DNA of 64,000 nt from Neolewinella antarctica (GTDB taxonomy: Bacteria; Bacteroidota; Bacteroidia; Chitinophagales; Saprospiraceae). Positions within the stretch are counted from its first letter, which is position 1. Each line of letters starts with the position of its first letter. This document shows, piece after piece, positions 17,364-26,196 of the stretch. The translations under genes were made by a program, and so were the position numbers. The notes under the pieces were generated by a model that made no database searches, had not been told where the DNA came from, and was given only the letters and a program-made list of their open reading frames with translations. The stretch is taken from the NCBI RefSeq assembly GCF_011927835.1, contig NZ_JAATJH010000004.1, forward strand, positions 235,656 through 299,655, in the 5' to 3' direction.

Positions 17364-18329
17364 CTATTCGAGTTTGAACTTGACCGGTAGGTTGAACAGT
17401 ACCCGCACCTTTTCCCCGCCCTGCTCGCCCGCCTCCCAGTCGGGCATGAGGCTCACGACGCGGAGTAGCTCCGCGGAAACGTCGGTATCGAGGCCCCGAA
17501 TAACTTCGACGTCGCCGAGGCTACCGTCCTTTTCAACGACAAATTTAACGACGCCAATGCCCTGGACGCCGAACTGGCGGGCGTGGCTCGGATAGCGGAT
17601 ATTCTTGTAGATGAACTCCAGCATGTTCCGATCCGCGCATACTTTTCGCTCGTCGTAATCGCTAATGGATTCGCAACCGGGGAAAAGGGGCATCTTTTCG
17701 GGGAGCCGCAGGGCCACGTCGTCGTTGGCGCTGACGGGCGTACTGCTGTCCGTTATTTTTTCCCCCGCCCGGTATTCGATTGTTTTCGTGACGGAGCCAT
17801 CGTCTTCGTAGTAGGTGCTCGTGCCGTCCAACTCGTCGCTTTTGTATTCGTACGTCTGCCGGAGCACGCCCTCGTTGCTGTAGGATTTCCAGAGCCCCGA
17901 CTTCTCACCGGCAGCGTATTCCCCTACTTCTTTGACCCGGCCGTTGCGGTGGTAGTCCGTGGATATTCCTACTCTTTTTCCCGCAACGTACTGACTTTCA
18001 CTCCGGAGCGGGCCGTCGTCGTACCAAGTTTTGTACGTACCCACCGGGGTGGTCATGCGCCGGTCCGTGTACTCACCGTAGCTGATGATCTGTCGGGTGC
18101 TGGGGAAGTAGGTGCGCCGGACGTAGCGGTCGCCGAGTTTAGAAATCGCCGTTTGGTAGGTCGTGCTGACTTCTGTTTCGCCGGGCTGGAAATCGTCGTT
18201 ATACAGACCTTTGAACTGGGCGTTGGACAAAATTGACGGCCGAACGGCGCAGGCAAGACAACAAATGGACAGAAAAGCAACCGTAGCGAGGCGGAAAATA
18301 GGGTGGGGAGAAAAGGAGAGAGACTGCAT
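17364..18329 (-). CDS. MORN-repeat lipoprotein with TonB C-terminal domain
   Basis: I start it at MQSLSFSPHPIFRLATVAFL; a longer frame adds 21 residues. The signal segment ends in SICCLAC, a lipobox. The middle carries YwqK/MORN-type repeats (YKTWYDDGPLRSESQYVAGKR, YHRNGRVKEVGEYAAGEKSG, TYYEDDGSVTKTIEYRAGEK). The last 100 residues are a TonB-like domain, with IRYPSHARQFGVQGIGVVKF and VEKDGSLGDVEVIRGLD. This combination is common in Bacteroidota; it is probably a periplasmic or outer-membrane-anchored scaffold. There is no ExbB/ExbD partner nearby. The domain calls are firm but the function is not. Confidence 0.85.
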   Translation of the reverse strand: MQSLSFSPHPIFRLATVAFLSICCLACAVRPSILSNAQFKGLYNDDFQPGETEVSTTYQTAISKLGDRYVRRTYFPSTRQIISYGEYTDRRMTTPVGTYKTWYDDGPLRSESQYVAGKRVGISTDYHRNGRVKEVGEYAAGEKSGLWKSYSNEGVLRQTYEYKSDELDGTSTYYEDDGSVTKTIEYRAGEKITDSSTPVSANDDVALRLPEKMPLFPGCESISDYDERKVCADRNMLEFIYKNIRYPSHARQFGVQGIGVVKFVVEKDGSLGDVEVIRGLDTDVSAELLRVVSLMPDWEAGEQGGEKVRVLFNLPVKFKLE

Positions 18330-18518
18330 CGAAAATAGGAATAATGGATTAGGGCGCAAAGGTAAGCCGTTAGCCGGACTGGGTTGCGGCACCGGCTGAC
18401 TGGGCTGTGGTACCTAATAACCAGCTACTTCAACCTGATTTATCATTTGTTACGCAGAGGGAAGACGTAATTCAGCCTTCAACCCGGTAAACCCACAATC
18501 CCTACCTTACGAGCACCG

Positions 18519-19553
18519 ATGAAAAAGAAAGTGATCGTCCCCGTCCGCCCGCCCCTGCGCGCCTACCTGCGCAAGCACCGCCGCGAAGTCAAACTGCCCC
18601 TCCAGTACGAGGACCTCAACCGGTTCCAGCAGACCGTTAGCCTCCTCAACCACGCCGGCGAAGACACGCTTTGGCAAACGATTTTCTACGACGAGCACGA
18701 GCGGACACCCGTCATGAAGGGCCTCAAGGAAATTTACGCCCTGCTGCGGATGGGCGGCGACATGTCCGCCCTCGAACACCTGGAGGTCGACCGGATCGAC
18801 TACTGCCTGTTCGGCAATACCAACCCGTTCCGCGTCCGCATCATCAACCGGCTGAACGACAACTACGACCACTACTACGTCAAGAAAACCGACGCGAACC
18901 GGGTCTACGGGCTGGAGCTGGAAGAACTCCTCAGTCCGGAATCCGTCAGTTACATGGTCGACGGCGATACGCTGATCGAGGAACACATCGCCGGCATCCC
19001 CGGAGACGACTTTTTCAGATCAAACCTCGACGATACCGTTTTCAACCAAATCCGGATGGCGAAGGAGTTCGTCAAGTTCAACGAGCGGTGCTTCGTGCGG
19101 CTGCTCGGCGACATGCGGGCCTATAATTACGTGATCGACATTACGCCGGACATCGAGGGTAGCCAGTTTCGCTTCCGGGCCATCGACTTCGACCAGCAGT
19201 GCTATGAGGGGAAGAAGTCGTTTTACCTGCCGCAGTACTTCAAAGAAAATTACCCGATCATCAACCTCGGTATCCAACACATCGGCCCCCCAGCCGTCCG
19301 GCAGTACCAGCTGGAGGAGCGGGCCATGATCGGTGCCCGCATCCGGGTCGGTAACCGTCGGGTCCGGGATTTGCTGAAGATCATTTCGGAGGACGAGGTA
19401 TCCTCCCCGGCAAAAACGCAGCAGTTGAAGGAAGAGCTCAACGCGCACCACGAGACGCGGCGCTTCGACCGGTGTACTTCGATGGGGGACGTGTTGCAGA
19501 CGCAGTTGCGGTTGGCGTTGCAGAAGGAGTTTTACCAGAGTTTTAAGGATTGA
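18519..19553 (+). CDS. Conserved unknown, kinase-like fold suspected
   Basis: This 344-residue protein has no signal peptide or membrane segment and begins MKKKVIVPVRPPLRAYLRKH. I do not recognise a named family. Two elements resemble the catalytic region of kinase-like proteins: LLGDMRAYNYVIDI near residue 198, at the place of a catalytic loop, and RAIDFDQQCYEGKK near 226, at the place of a DFG-type metal site. The region before them (YYVKKTDANRVYGLELEELL, then TLIEEHIAGIPGDDFF) could form the nucleotide lobe. This is an inference by pattern only; a HipA-like or aminoglycoside-kinase-like fold are alternatives. It stands alone before der. Confidence 0.6.
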   Translation: MKKKVIVPVRPPLRAYLRKHRREVKLPLQYEDLNRFQQTVSLLNHAGEDTLWQTIFYDEHERTPVMKGLKEIYALLRMGGDMSALEHLEVDRIDYCLFGNTNPFRVRIINRLNDNYDHYYVKKTDANRVYGLELEELLSPESVSYMVDGDTLIEEHIAGIPGDDFFRSNLDDTVFNQIRMAKEFVKFNERCFVRLLGDMRAYNYVIDITPDIEGSQFRFRAIDFDQQCYEGKKSFYLPQYFKENYPIINLGIQHIGPPAVRQYQLEERAMIGARIRVGNRRVRDLLKIISEDEVSSPAKTQQLKEELNAHHETRRFDRCTSMGDVLQTQLRLALQKEFYQSFKD

Positions 19554-19779
19554 GAATTTACTAGTCCGTATGGGTATTCTCTGGTACTAAATCATTACGC
19601 CAAAAAAACTTTCTCCGAACGCCAAAGGCCGGGGCATTGCTTGCCCGTAACTAACTAAGCTAACAGCCTCGCCAAACCACCGTATCTTCGCGCCCCCGCA
19701 CCCTGCACCTGCGCCTACGCCCAAATATTAAAAGGCCGTGGTGAGAGGAGTCAGAACGTGCACAAAATACGAGCCCCCC

Positions 19780-21081
19780 ATGGACATCATCGCAATAGTA
19801 GGCCGCCCCAACGTAGGCAAATCAACCCTCTACAACCGCCTCATTGGTGAAAAACAGAGCATCGTCGACGACCAGAGCGGCGTGACGCGCGACCGCCAGT
19901 ACGGCCAGTCGCACTGGAACGGTAAGGAGTTTGCCGTCGTCGACACGGGCGGTTTCGTGCGGAACAGTGAGGACGTTTTTGAAGCCGCCATCCGCGACCA
20001 GGTCGAAATCGCGATTGACGAAGCCAAGGTCATCATCTTCATGGTCGACGTCTCCACCGGCGTCACCGACCTCGACCAGCAGATCGCCCGGATGCTCCGC
20101 AAGACGAATAAGCCCGTCTTCCTGGCCGTCAATAAAGTCGATAACCAGACGCGCCAACTGGAGGCGGCCGAGTTTTGGTCGATGGGCTTTACCGAGACGC
20201 ACAACCTGAGCTCCGTCACCGGCTCCGGCACGGGTGACTTGCTCGATGCCGTCGTGGAACACATTACTAACTTCGTGGAGGAAGAGTCAACTATTCCCCA
20301 GATCGCCATCGTCGGCCAACCGAACGCCGGTAAATCGAGCTTCATCAACGCTTTATTGGGCGAGGAGCGCAACATCGTCACCGAGATCGCCGGCACGACG
20401 CGCGACTCGATCAACAGCTACTACAATAAGTTCGGTCACGAATTCAACCTCATCGACACGGCCGGGATTCGCAAGAAGGCCAAAGTCTACGAAAACCTGG
20501 AGTTCTACTCCGTCATGCGTGCCATTAGGGCCATCGAAAAGTCGGACGTGGTCGTGCTGCTCATCGACGCTGCCGACGGGGTGGAAAGTCAGGACCTGGC
20601 TATTTTCCGCATCGCGCAGAAGCGGAATAAGGGCATCGTGATCGCCGTCAATAAGTGGGATTTGGTCCTCGACAAGGAGACCAACACCACCCGCGACGTC
20701 GAGATCAAGACCCGCGAGCGCTTTGCCCCCTTCACGGACTTGCCGATCATTTTCATGTCCGTGCTGGAAAAGCAGCGCATTATGAAAACCGTCGAGGCGG
20801 CCATGAAAACCTACGAGAACCGGACGCGCCGCATTCCAACGTCCAAGCTCAACGACGTCATGCAGGCGGCCATGGCGCGTTACGCGCCGCCCAACCACCG
20901 GGGCCGGGAAATCTCCATCAAGTACGTCGTGCAGCTACCGATTGCCTACCCCGCTTTCGCTTTTTACTGCAACCACCCGCAGCACATGAAGGACAGCTAC
21001 AAGCACTATCTGGAAAACCAGTTGCGGGAGAATTTTGACTTTACGGGGGTGCCGATTTCTATCTTTTTCCGAAAGAAGTAG
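19780..21081 (+). CDS. der: Ribosome biogenesis GTPase Der (EngA)
   Basis: Der has two tandem GTPase domains and a KH-like C-terminal domain and is needed to mature the 50S subunit. Two P-loops (GRPNVGKS near residues 8-15 and GQPNAGKS near 180), two DTAG/DTGG switch motifs and two NKxD specificity motifs (NKVD and NKWD) are visible, followed by the KH part ending SIFFRKK. The start at MDIIAIVGRPNVGKS gives 433 residues, the usual length; the longer frame adds 14 residues. A TATCTTCG -7-like element lies about 90 bases upstream. Heptad repeats lie after its stop codon. Confidence 0.96.
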   Translation: MDIIAIVGRPNVGKSTLYNRLIGEKQSIVDDQSGVTRDRQYGQSHWNGKEFAVVDTGGFVRNSEDVFEAAIRDQVEIAIDEAKVIIFMVDVSTGVTDLDQQIARMLRKTNKPVFLAVNKVDNQTRQLEAAEFWSMGFTETHNLSSVTGSGTGDLLDAVVEHITNFVEEESTIPQIAIVGQPNAGKSSFINALLGEERNIVTEIAGTTRDSINSYYNKFGHEFNLIDTAGIRKKAKVYENLEFYSVMRAIRAIEKSDVVVLLIDAADGVESQDLAIFRIAQKRNKGIVIAVNKWDLVLDKETNTTRDVEIKTRERFAPFTDLPIIFMSVLEKQRIMKTVEAAMKTYENRTRRIPTSKLNDVMQAAMARYAPPNHRGREISIKYVVQLPIAYPAFAFYCNHPQHMKDSYKHYLENQLRENFDFTGVPISIFFRKK

Positions 21082-21095
21082 GAGAGTAGGAAGAA

Positions 21096-21178
21096 TTAGG
21101 CGGTAGGCGGTAGCGATGTGATATTCGCCTACCGCCTACCGCCTACCGCCTACCAGCCTACCAGCCTACCAGCCTACT
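21096..21178. repeat. GCCTACC heptad repeats with inverted partner
   Basis: GGCGGTAGGCGGTAG on the left faces four GCCTACC heptads and three AGCCTACC octads on the right, so the transcript can form a long hairpin. It lies between the der stop codon and the end of the convergent small membrane protein and may terminate both. Confidence 0.75.
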
Positions 21179-21382
21179 TCACTTCTCCACCGCAAAGTGC
21201 CGCCGCAGCAACAAATAAACCACCGGCCCCACCAGCGGAAACAGCAGCACGGCGTACACGATGCCATTACTCAGGCCGGCCTGCGAGCGCTCGGCCAGGT
21301 CCACGCGGGCTTTTTTCAGGATGGGCCAGTAGATCAGCACGGCCACGATAAGTACGGCCAACATGACCAGGAATTGACGCAT
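21179..21382 (-). CDS. Small two-helix membrane protein
   Basis: This 67-residue protein has two hydrophobic helices (FLVMLAVLIVAVLIYWPIL and IVYAVLLFPLVGPVVYLLL) joined by a charged turn, and ends RRHFAVEK. The second helix and its LVGPVVYLLLRR end resemble small PLDc_N-type membrane proteins. A variant of the dispersed 16-bp motif lies 20 bases before the start codon. A longer frame upstream covers the antisense of bcp and is a shadow. I know no function. Confidence 0.65.
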   Translation of the reverse strand: MRQFLVMLAVLIVAVLIYWPILKKARVDLAERSQAGLSNGIVYAVLLFPLVGPVVYLLLRRHFAVEK

Positions 21383-21401
21383 AATTTCTTTTGGTTTTTT
21401 A

Positions 21402-21417
21402 ACGCGGCCGCGGGTGC
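21402..21417 (-). repeat. Dispersed motif, variant upstream of the small membrane protein
   Basis: On the minus strand this reads GCACCCGCGGCCGCGT, preceded by TAAACCCT, and ends 20 bases before the start codon. Confidence 0.65.
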
Positions 21418-21508
21418 AGGGTTTACGCGGAAGCAAGGATTCGGGGCGGGCAATTCGTGCTGGGGCCGGCTCGCTAAACCTGTCTTCCACCGCAGCCGTT
21501 ACTCCAGC

Positions 21509-21970
21509 ATGATCAAGCCAGCCCCGGGCGACAAAGCCCCCGATTTTACCGGTACCCTTCACGACGGTTCCGCCGTCAGCCTCACCGACTTTGCGGGCAA
21601 GAAGCTCATTCTTTTCTTCTACCCCAAAGACGATACGCCCGGTTGCACCGCCGCGGCCTGTAGTCTGCGGGATAACTTTCAGGAATTGAAAGACAAGGGA
21701 TACGCCCTCCTCGGCGTCAGCCCCGATAAGCCTGCGAAGCACCAAAAATTTATCGCGAAGTACGATCTCCCGATGCCCCTCCTGGCCGACGAAACGCACA
21801 GCGTGATGGACACCTACGGCACCTGGGGGCCGAAAAAGTTTATGGGCCGCGAATACGACGGCGTGATCCGAACGACCTTCGTCATCGACGAAAACGGTGT
21901 GGTCGACCGGGTGTACGACAAAGTCAAGACCAAGCAACACGCCGAACAAATCCTCGCCGACGAAGCCTAA
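21509..21970 (+). CDS. bcp: Thioredoxin-dependent peroxiredoxin, BCP/PrxQ type
   Basis: This atypical 2-Cys peroxiredoxin reduces hydrogen peroxide and organic peroxides in the cytoplasm. The catalytic motif FYPKDDTPGCTAAACSLRD holds the peroxidatic Cys46 and the resolving Cys51, five residues apart as in the PrxQ group. The start at MIKPAPGDKAPDF gives 153 residues, a normal length; the much longer frame upstream covers intergenic sequence. The exporter gene downstream begins about 105 bases later on the same strand. Confidence 0.94.
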   Translation: MIKPAPGDKAPDFTGTLHDGSAVSLTDFAGKKLILFFYPKDDTPGCTAAACSLRDNFQELKDKGYALLGVSPDKPAKHQKFIAKYDLPMPLLADETHSVMDTYGTWGPKKFMGREYDGVIRTTFVIDENGVVDRVYDKVKTKQHAEQILADEA

Positions 21971-22075
21971 CGTCCGTTGGACACCACTTTAGGCCATTTC
22001 CCGTATTCCGCTTCTTCCACTTTTGTGCGAAGAGCGATGCTGCGTCGGTTTCTACCTCAACAATTTCAATACTAC

Positions 22076-22705
22076 ATGCTCAACTACCTGCTGGAAGGAA
22101 TCCGCGCCGGATTGGTACTGAGTGTGCTGGTGGGCCCCATTTTGGTGCTACTGCTACAGCTAAGTTTGCGCCGGGGGACGTACCTGGCCTTCGTCGGTGC
22201 CACCGGGATCTGGGCCGCGGACCTGACGTACATCCTGCTTTCTCACTACGGGATGGCCTACCTGACTCCGTACCTAGAGCACGTTTATTTTGCGGAAGTA
22301 GTCGGTACGGTGGGGATGTTCATCCTCATCGGTATCGCCGCCATCATGTGGTACCGCAAGCCGATCATCATCGACGATGAGGAGCGGCCGCTGCGTACGC
22401 GGCGGAGCGTGCTGGGCGCTTTTTTGCAGGGCTTTGCCGTCAATGCGTTTAATCCATTTACCATTGGCTTCTGGTCCTTCCTGTCGATCACTCAGGTCCA
22501 CGATCGCGGTCTGGATAGTTCCGCCGCCTGGGCCATTTACGCGGGTATCCTCGGCACGGTTATTCTGACGGATTCGCTAAAAGTAGTCAGCGCGAAGAAG
22601 CTGCGCGATTTGTTGCGGCCGGAGATCGTGTTGAAAATTCAACGGGTCGGGGCGCTCGCGCTCGGGGTGTTTGGCTTGGTGCTCGGCATTCGGGTTTGGT
22701 GGTGA
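22076..22705 (+). CDS. LysE-family transporter
   Basis: This protein of about 209 residues has six hydrophobic helices and the family's start MLNYLLEGIRAGLVLSVLVGPILVLLL, with GAFLQGFAVNAFNPFTIGFW in the middle matching the conserved NP motif. LysE-type carriers export amino acids or related small molecules. I chose the ATG that begins at the first helix; two upstream in-frame ATGs (21977, 22037) would add a non-hydrophobic leader. The substrate is unknown. Confidence 0.8.
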   Translation: MLNYLLEGIRAGLVLSVLVGPILVLLLQLSLRRGTYLAFVGATGIWAADLTYILLSHYGMAYLTPYLEHVYFAEVVGTVGMFILIGIAAIMWYRKPIIIDDEERPLRTRRSVLGAFLQGFAVNAFNPFTIGFWSFLSITQVHDRGLDSSAAWAIYAGILGTVILTDSLKVVSAKKLRDLLRPEIVLKIQRVGALALGVFGLVLGIRVWW

Positions 22706-22977
22706 GGTGGGGCGAGATAATTTGATGGGTAGGTAGGTAGTTGGTTCTTGTAGCTGTTGTCCCGTTGGCCGCGCTACACGCCCGTGGCCAGAATTAAATT
22801 TGATAACTGGCCTCAAGCAATTAGATTTTCCCAGTCAATTACAGCAGCACAAAATGCGTGGGCGAGAGGTGTTATGCCGTGGCCGGGGAATGCCTTCCGG
22901 TGCTTATGTGGTAAGAAAATCTGCGTACCGTCCGTTAGTAAAGCGTCAGTGAGCTACCGTACCAAGAAATTTACACC

Positions 22978-24012
22978 ATGATTCGATTAGTTAAAATGAT
23001 TTTTCTGGTCACTTTATACCTTGCCGGTACTGGTACCGTACGGGCGGAATGTTCAGAGGCATTTACCGACACTGGTTTTGTCGCGTCGGATTCTGTCGTG
23101 CTGGCTAAGTTTATCGACCTCCACGCAAACGTGATGGCGGCGGGTGGTCCTTCGTTTGAGTACGATGACCCGGAGCGATTGAACTTCAAAAGATGGCCGG
23201 AAACCAGGAAGGGAACCCGGATTACAGAATTAACCACGGAGGGCCGGATCAAACTTCACGACGTAATGAATGACCTACTGAGTAGTAGTGGGTACTTAAA
23301 GTTGCTGGGCATCACGTCGAACGAAGACGGACCGGGGAGAACGGATGATCTGCTGGGTCGTGAAGCTTACTGGATAACTTTTTTTGGCCAACCAACCGAA
23401 AATGCACCCTGGGGCATGAGGTTCGAGGGGCACCACGTGTCGCTAAATTTCACCTTCCGGGGGAAGTATTTACTGTCAAACAGCCCACAGATGTTCGGCG
23501 CGTATCCAGCCATCATGCAGCACGGTAAATTCTCTCCTTACGACAGCAGTGACGTGTACCGGGAAGGCTACCAGGTCCTGTACGAAGAAGACGAACTGTT
23601 TCGGGAATTTTTACGGAACGCCGGCCCCGCGGTGCTGGAGAAAAGCAGGCTACGGGATGAGTCCAGGTTAGTGGCTGAAGATAATTCTATAGTTGAAATG
23701 GATTCGATTTTGGCTGAATTGAATCGCGAAAATTTCATTACGGTAGCTGATTTTGACGAAAAGTTATCGGAGCAAGTTAACTCGTTGATCAAGGTGTACT
23801 TCGCCAATTTCAAATTCAATCAAGTAAGGCCGGAGGAACTCGATTTACCTAAAATAAGATTTGCCCATAATGCATCGGCCGAGCTGAAGAAGATCTATTA
23901 CAGAATATTCAGCGAGGAATTTATTATTGAATTTGAAAACAGAAACAATCATATTCATTACATCTTTAGGGACTTACGAAATGACTTTGGAAACCAAGTA
24001 GACGGAGATTAA
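22978..24012 (+). CDS. DUF3500-domain exported protein
   Basis: This 344-residue protein has a signal peptide (MIRLVKMIFLVTLYLAGTGTVRA). Its body matches the DUF3500 pattern: YWITFFGQPTENAPWGMRFEGHH, then VSLNFTFRG and FGAYPAIMQ. The last third is rich in charged and aromatic residues. The gene is visibly more AT-rich than its neighbours, mainly at the 3' end, which may mean recent acquisition. The next gene is convergent, with a nested inverted repeat between them. DUF3500 proteins have no settled function. Confidence 0.8.
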   Translation: MIRLVKMIFLVTLYLAGTGTVRAECSEAFTDTGFVASDSVVLAKFIDLHANVMAAGGPSFEYDDPERLNFKRWPETRKGTRITELTTEGRIKLHDVMNDLLSSSGYLKLLGITSNEDGPGRTDDLLGREAYWITFFGQPTENAPWGMRFEGHHVSLNFTFRGKYLLSNSPQMFGAYPAIMQHGKFSPYDSSDVYREGYQVLYEEDELFREFLRNAGPAVLEKSRLRDESRLVAEDNSIVEMDSILAELNRENFITVADFDEKLSEQVNSLIKVYFANFKFNQVRPEELDLPKIRFAHNASAELKKIYYRIFSEEFIIEFENRNNHIHYIFRDLRNDFGNQVDGD

Positions 24013-24224
24013 CGTCAGCGGGAGAGTTAAGTCCGTCCAGCATAAATGCTGCGGTTCGTCACCTTGTCTAAAGAGAAGTCACTAGCGACCGACTGGTCAA
24101 ATCCGTCAACCCAAGTGGTCTGGTGCAGTAGAGAACAGTAGTACGTATCGTCGGACCGATTCGGTAGCTGACTAACCACTACCGGTGCCTGAGAAAGGAG
24201 AAAAGTCAGTATCTAAAACACCAC
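24013..24224. other. Gap after the DUF3500 gene
   Basis: No gene is seen. Together with the following inverted-repeat element this makes a gap of 393 bases between convergent genes. Confidence 0.5.
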
Positions 24225-24402
24225 ACTACTGGACATTTTCAAATTGGACGCTTGGAGGACTCGAAACCCTTCGCTACGCTTTAGTTTCGAGACGCTCCAA
24301 GGTTCTAAAATTCTACTTGAGGACCTTGGAGCGTCCTCTGCCGTGAAGCCGAAGGCGAAATTGTTGAGATCCTCCAAGCGTCCGGGGACAATGTCCAGTA
24401 GT
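24225..24402. repeat. 178-bp nested inverted-repeat element
   Basis: The ends are perfect 13-bp inverted repeats (ACTACTGGACATT). Inside them GGACGCTTGGAGGA faces TCCTCCAAGCGTCC. Inside that TTGGAGGACTCGAAAC faces GTTTCGAGACGCTCCAA, and GACGCTCCAAGG faces CCTTGGAGCGTC. The whole can fold as a branched hairpin. It carries no gene and fills the space between two convergent genes. It may be a MITE-like element or a two-way terminator. Confidence 0.75.
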
Positions 24403-24405
24403 ATG

Positions 24406-26196
24406 CTAAAACACACTCAAATACCCCAAATGCACCTTGGGGTTACCCACGTCCAGCGGAATTCCGTTACTGCGCCCCAGCGCCAGGCTCAGCCCAAAAA
24501 TTCCTGCGCGCGTCTCGAAATTTACGCCCGCCCCCAGGCCCAGTGGGTAATCGATCTTAAGTTCCGGCTGTGCTTTGTTTCGTCCGTTCACTCTTGCGGC
24601 GTCCGCAAAAGCGTACAGGTAGGCATTGCCACCGAGTAGCAAGCGAAGTTCCACAGTAGCCACGAGGTAGTCCCGCGCAAAGACGGACTGCTCGTCAAAA
24701 CCCCGGAGCAGATTAGCCCCACCGATCCGGTACTGCTCGTTCGGTAGCACGACGCCGTCACCAAACAACGCTGCACCGCGCAGGCCGCCGTAGAGAACCG
24801 TCCCCGCAAAAATTGGCACGTAGTAATCCGCCTCGCCTTCGATCTTTAACTGGGCCCGGCTACTTTGGGTGGAATCTACGCTCGGTACGTCGAGCAAAGT
24901 GCGGAAGCCGGCCGCCACGCTCAGTTGTGCGGCATAACCCCGGCGGGGGCTGAACCGTCGGTCCGTTCGCGTCCGGCTGGCGCTGATGCCGAAAAAGGAG
25001 CGGCTAATACCGAGCGTATCCGGGAGTTGCCCCGCTTGCTCGATTGCCTGCACGGTCTGGCCCGGCACGATCGTGCGGCGGTTTTCCCAGAAGAAACTCA
25101 GGCGGTCGTTGCCCTCGCGGAGGTAGGTCGCGGCGACGCGCCAGTTCAGGTTGAGGAAGCTGGAATCGCGCCGGTAAAGATCCAGCTCGCCCTCCACGCC
25201 GAAGGGGAGGCCGAGGACGTAAGGGTAGTCGACGAGGAGCGCTAATTCCTGCGTCTGGGGGCGGAGTTGCTCAAAGCGAGCCACGATGCGCTCGCCCTGG
25301 CCGAAGCCGTTGTAGAGTTCGCCGTTCAGGTCTCCGGTAAAGAGGATGCCGCCGTCCGGGCCGCTGCCGGGGAGGACGCCGATCACGAAGTCAAAACGGC
25401 TGGCGGAGCGCTTCTGCAGGGGGAGATCGAAGAAAGCCAGGCTATCCTGAAAGCTGATCCGGGGCGGGCCGTTGTTGCTCAGGTAGGGGAGTTGCTCGAG
25501 GCGGGCGGCCATGCGGCGGACGCGCTTCTGGCGGTAGGGCTCTCCCGGAATGAGGCCGAGGTAGCGCCGCAGAAATACATCGCGGACGCGGACGGATTCG
25601 GAGTAGCGGACCTCCCCGATCCGAATGAGGGGCCCGGGTTGTACGTCGATCTTGGCGGTCAGTTCTCCGGGGCCGGACCAGGCGATGCTGTCCAAACCGA
25701 CGGCGGCGAAGGGATAGCCGTCGTTCGCGGCGCGGCTGACGATGCTGTCGCGCAGGGCGTTCCAGGCATTTGGGTCGAGGGCGCGGTCGCGGGTGAATTG
25801 TTTGGGCGTAAAGCCGGCTTTTTTTGCCCACCGGGCGGTGACGGGGTTCCTGGGGGAGCGAAGTTCCCGCCAGACGTACCGGGGCCCAAGGTGAGTACGG
25901 GCACGGTAATTGTTGGGGGTTTCTTGGTAGAAAGTATCCACGGCGGCTTCCCAGTAGGCGTCGGCGTGTTGGCGGTCGCGCCATTCGGTGAGCTCCTGCC
26001 GGACGGCGATGCTATCCGGTAGTTCTCCGTCGAAGTTTTCCCACCCAGCGCCGTCCAGGGAAGTCTGGAGGGTGGCCTGTGCTTGCACTTCCCCCCAACC
26101 CGGCACCTGCGACAGCGCCCAGAGGAATAAAAGTATGCGAAAAACGAAGGGTTTGCCCGGCATCCCTGAGGTAACTATGCGGCGCGGCGTTTTCAT
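24406..26196 (-). CDS. Omp85-family outer-membrane protein (BamA/TamA-like)
   Basis: This 596-residue protein has a signal segment, a POTRA-like stretch (ELTAKIDVQPGPLIRIGEVRYSESVRV ... RRYLGLIPGEPYRQKRV) and a C-terminal barrel of about 350 residues. The barrel holds the family's L6-type motif RIGGANLLRGFDEQ and a terminal strand ending LGYLSVF. It is shorter than BamA and has one clear POTRA, so it is a TamA-like or accessory Omp85 rather than the main BamA. Its ATG overlaps the stop codon of lnt as ATGA, which suggests coupled translation. The substrate is unknown. Confidence 0.85.
   Translation of the reverse strand: MKTPRRIVTSGMPGKPFVFRILLFLWALSQVPGWGEVQAQATLQTSLDGAGWENFDGELPDSIAVRQELTEWRDRQHADAYWEAAVDTFYQETPNNYRARTHLGPRYVWRELRSPRNPVTARWAKKAGFTPKQFTRDRALDPNAWNALRDSIVSRAANDGYPFAAVGLDSIAWSGPGELTAKIDVQPGPLIRIGEVRYSESVRVRDVFLRRYLGLIPGEPYRQKRVRRMAARLEQLPYLSNNGPPRISFQDSLAFFDLPLQKRSASRFDFVIGVLPGSGPDGGILFTGDLNGELYNGFGQGERIVARFEQLRPQTQELALLVDYPYVLGLPFGVEGELDLYRRDSSFLNLNWRVAATYLREGNDRLSFFWENRRTIVPGQTVQAIEQAGQLPDTLGISRSFFGISASRTRTDRRFSPRRGYAAQLSVAAGFRTLLDVPSVDSTQSSRAQLKIEGEADYYVPIFAGTVLYGGLRGAALFGDGVVLPNEQYRIGGANLLRGFDEQSVFARDYLVATVELRLLLGGNAYLYAFADAARVNGRNKAQPELKIDYPLGLGAGVNFETRAGIFGLSLALGRSNGIPLDVGNPKVHLGYLSVF

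Noticed and set aside
24225-24402. tRNA or rRNA
   Set aside because: The fold is a nested inverted repeat without tRNA motifs such as the T loop; no rRNA sequence was seen in the window.
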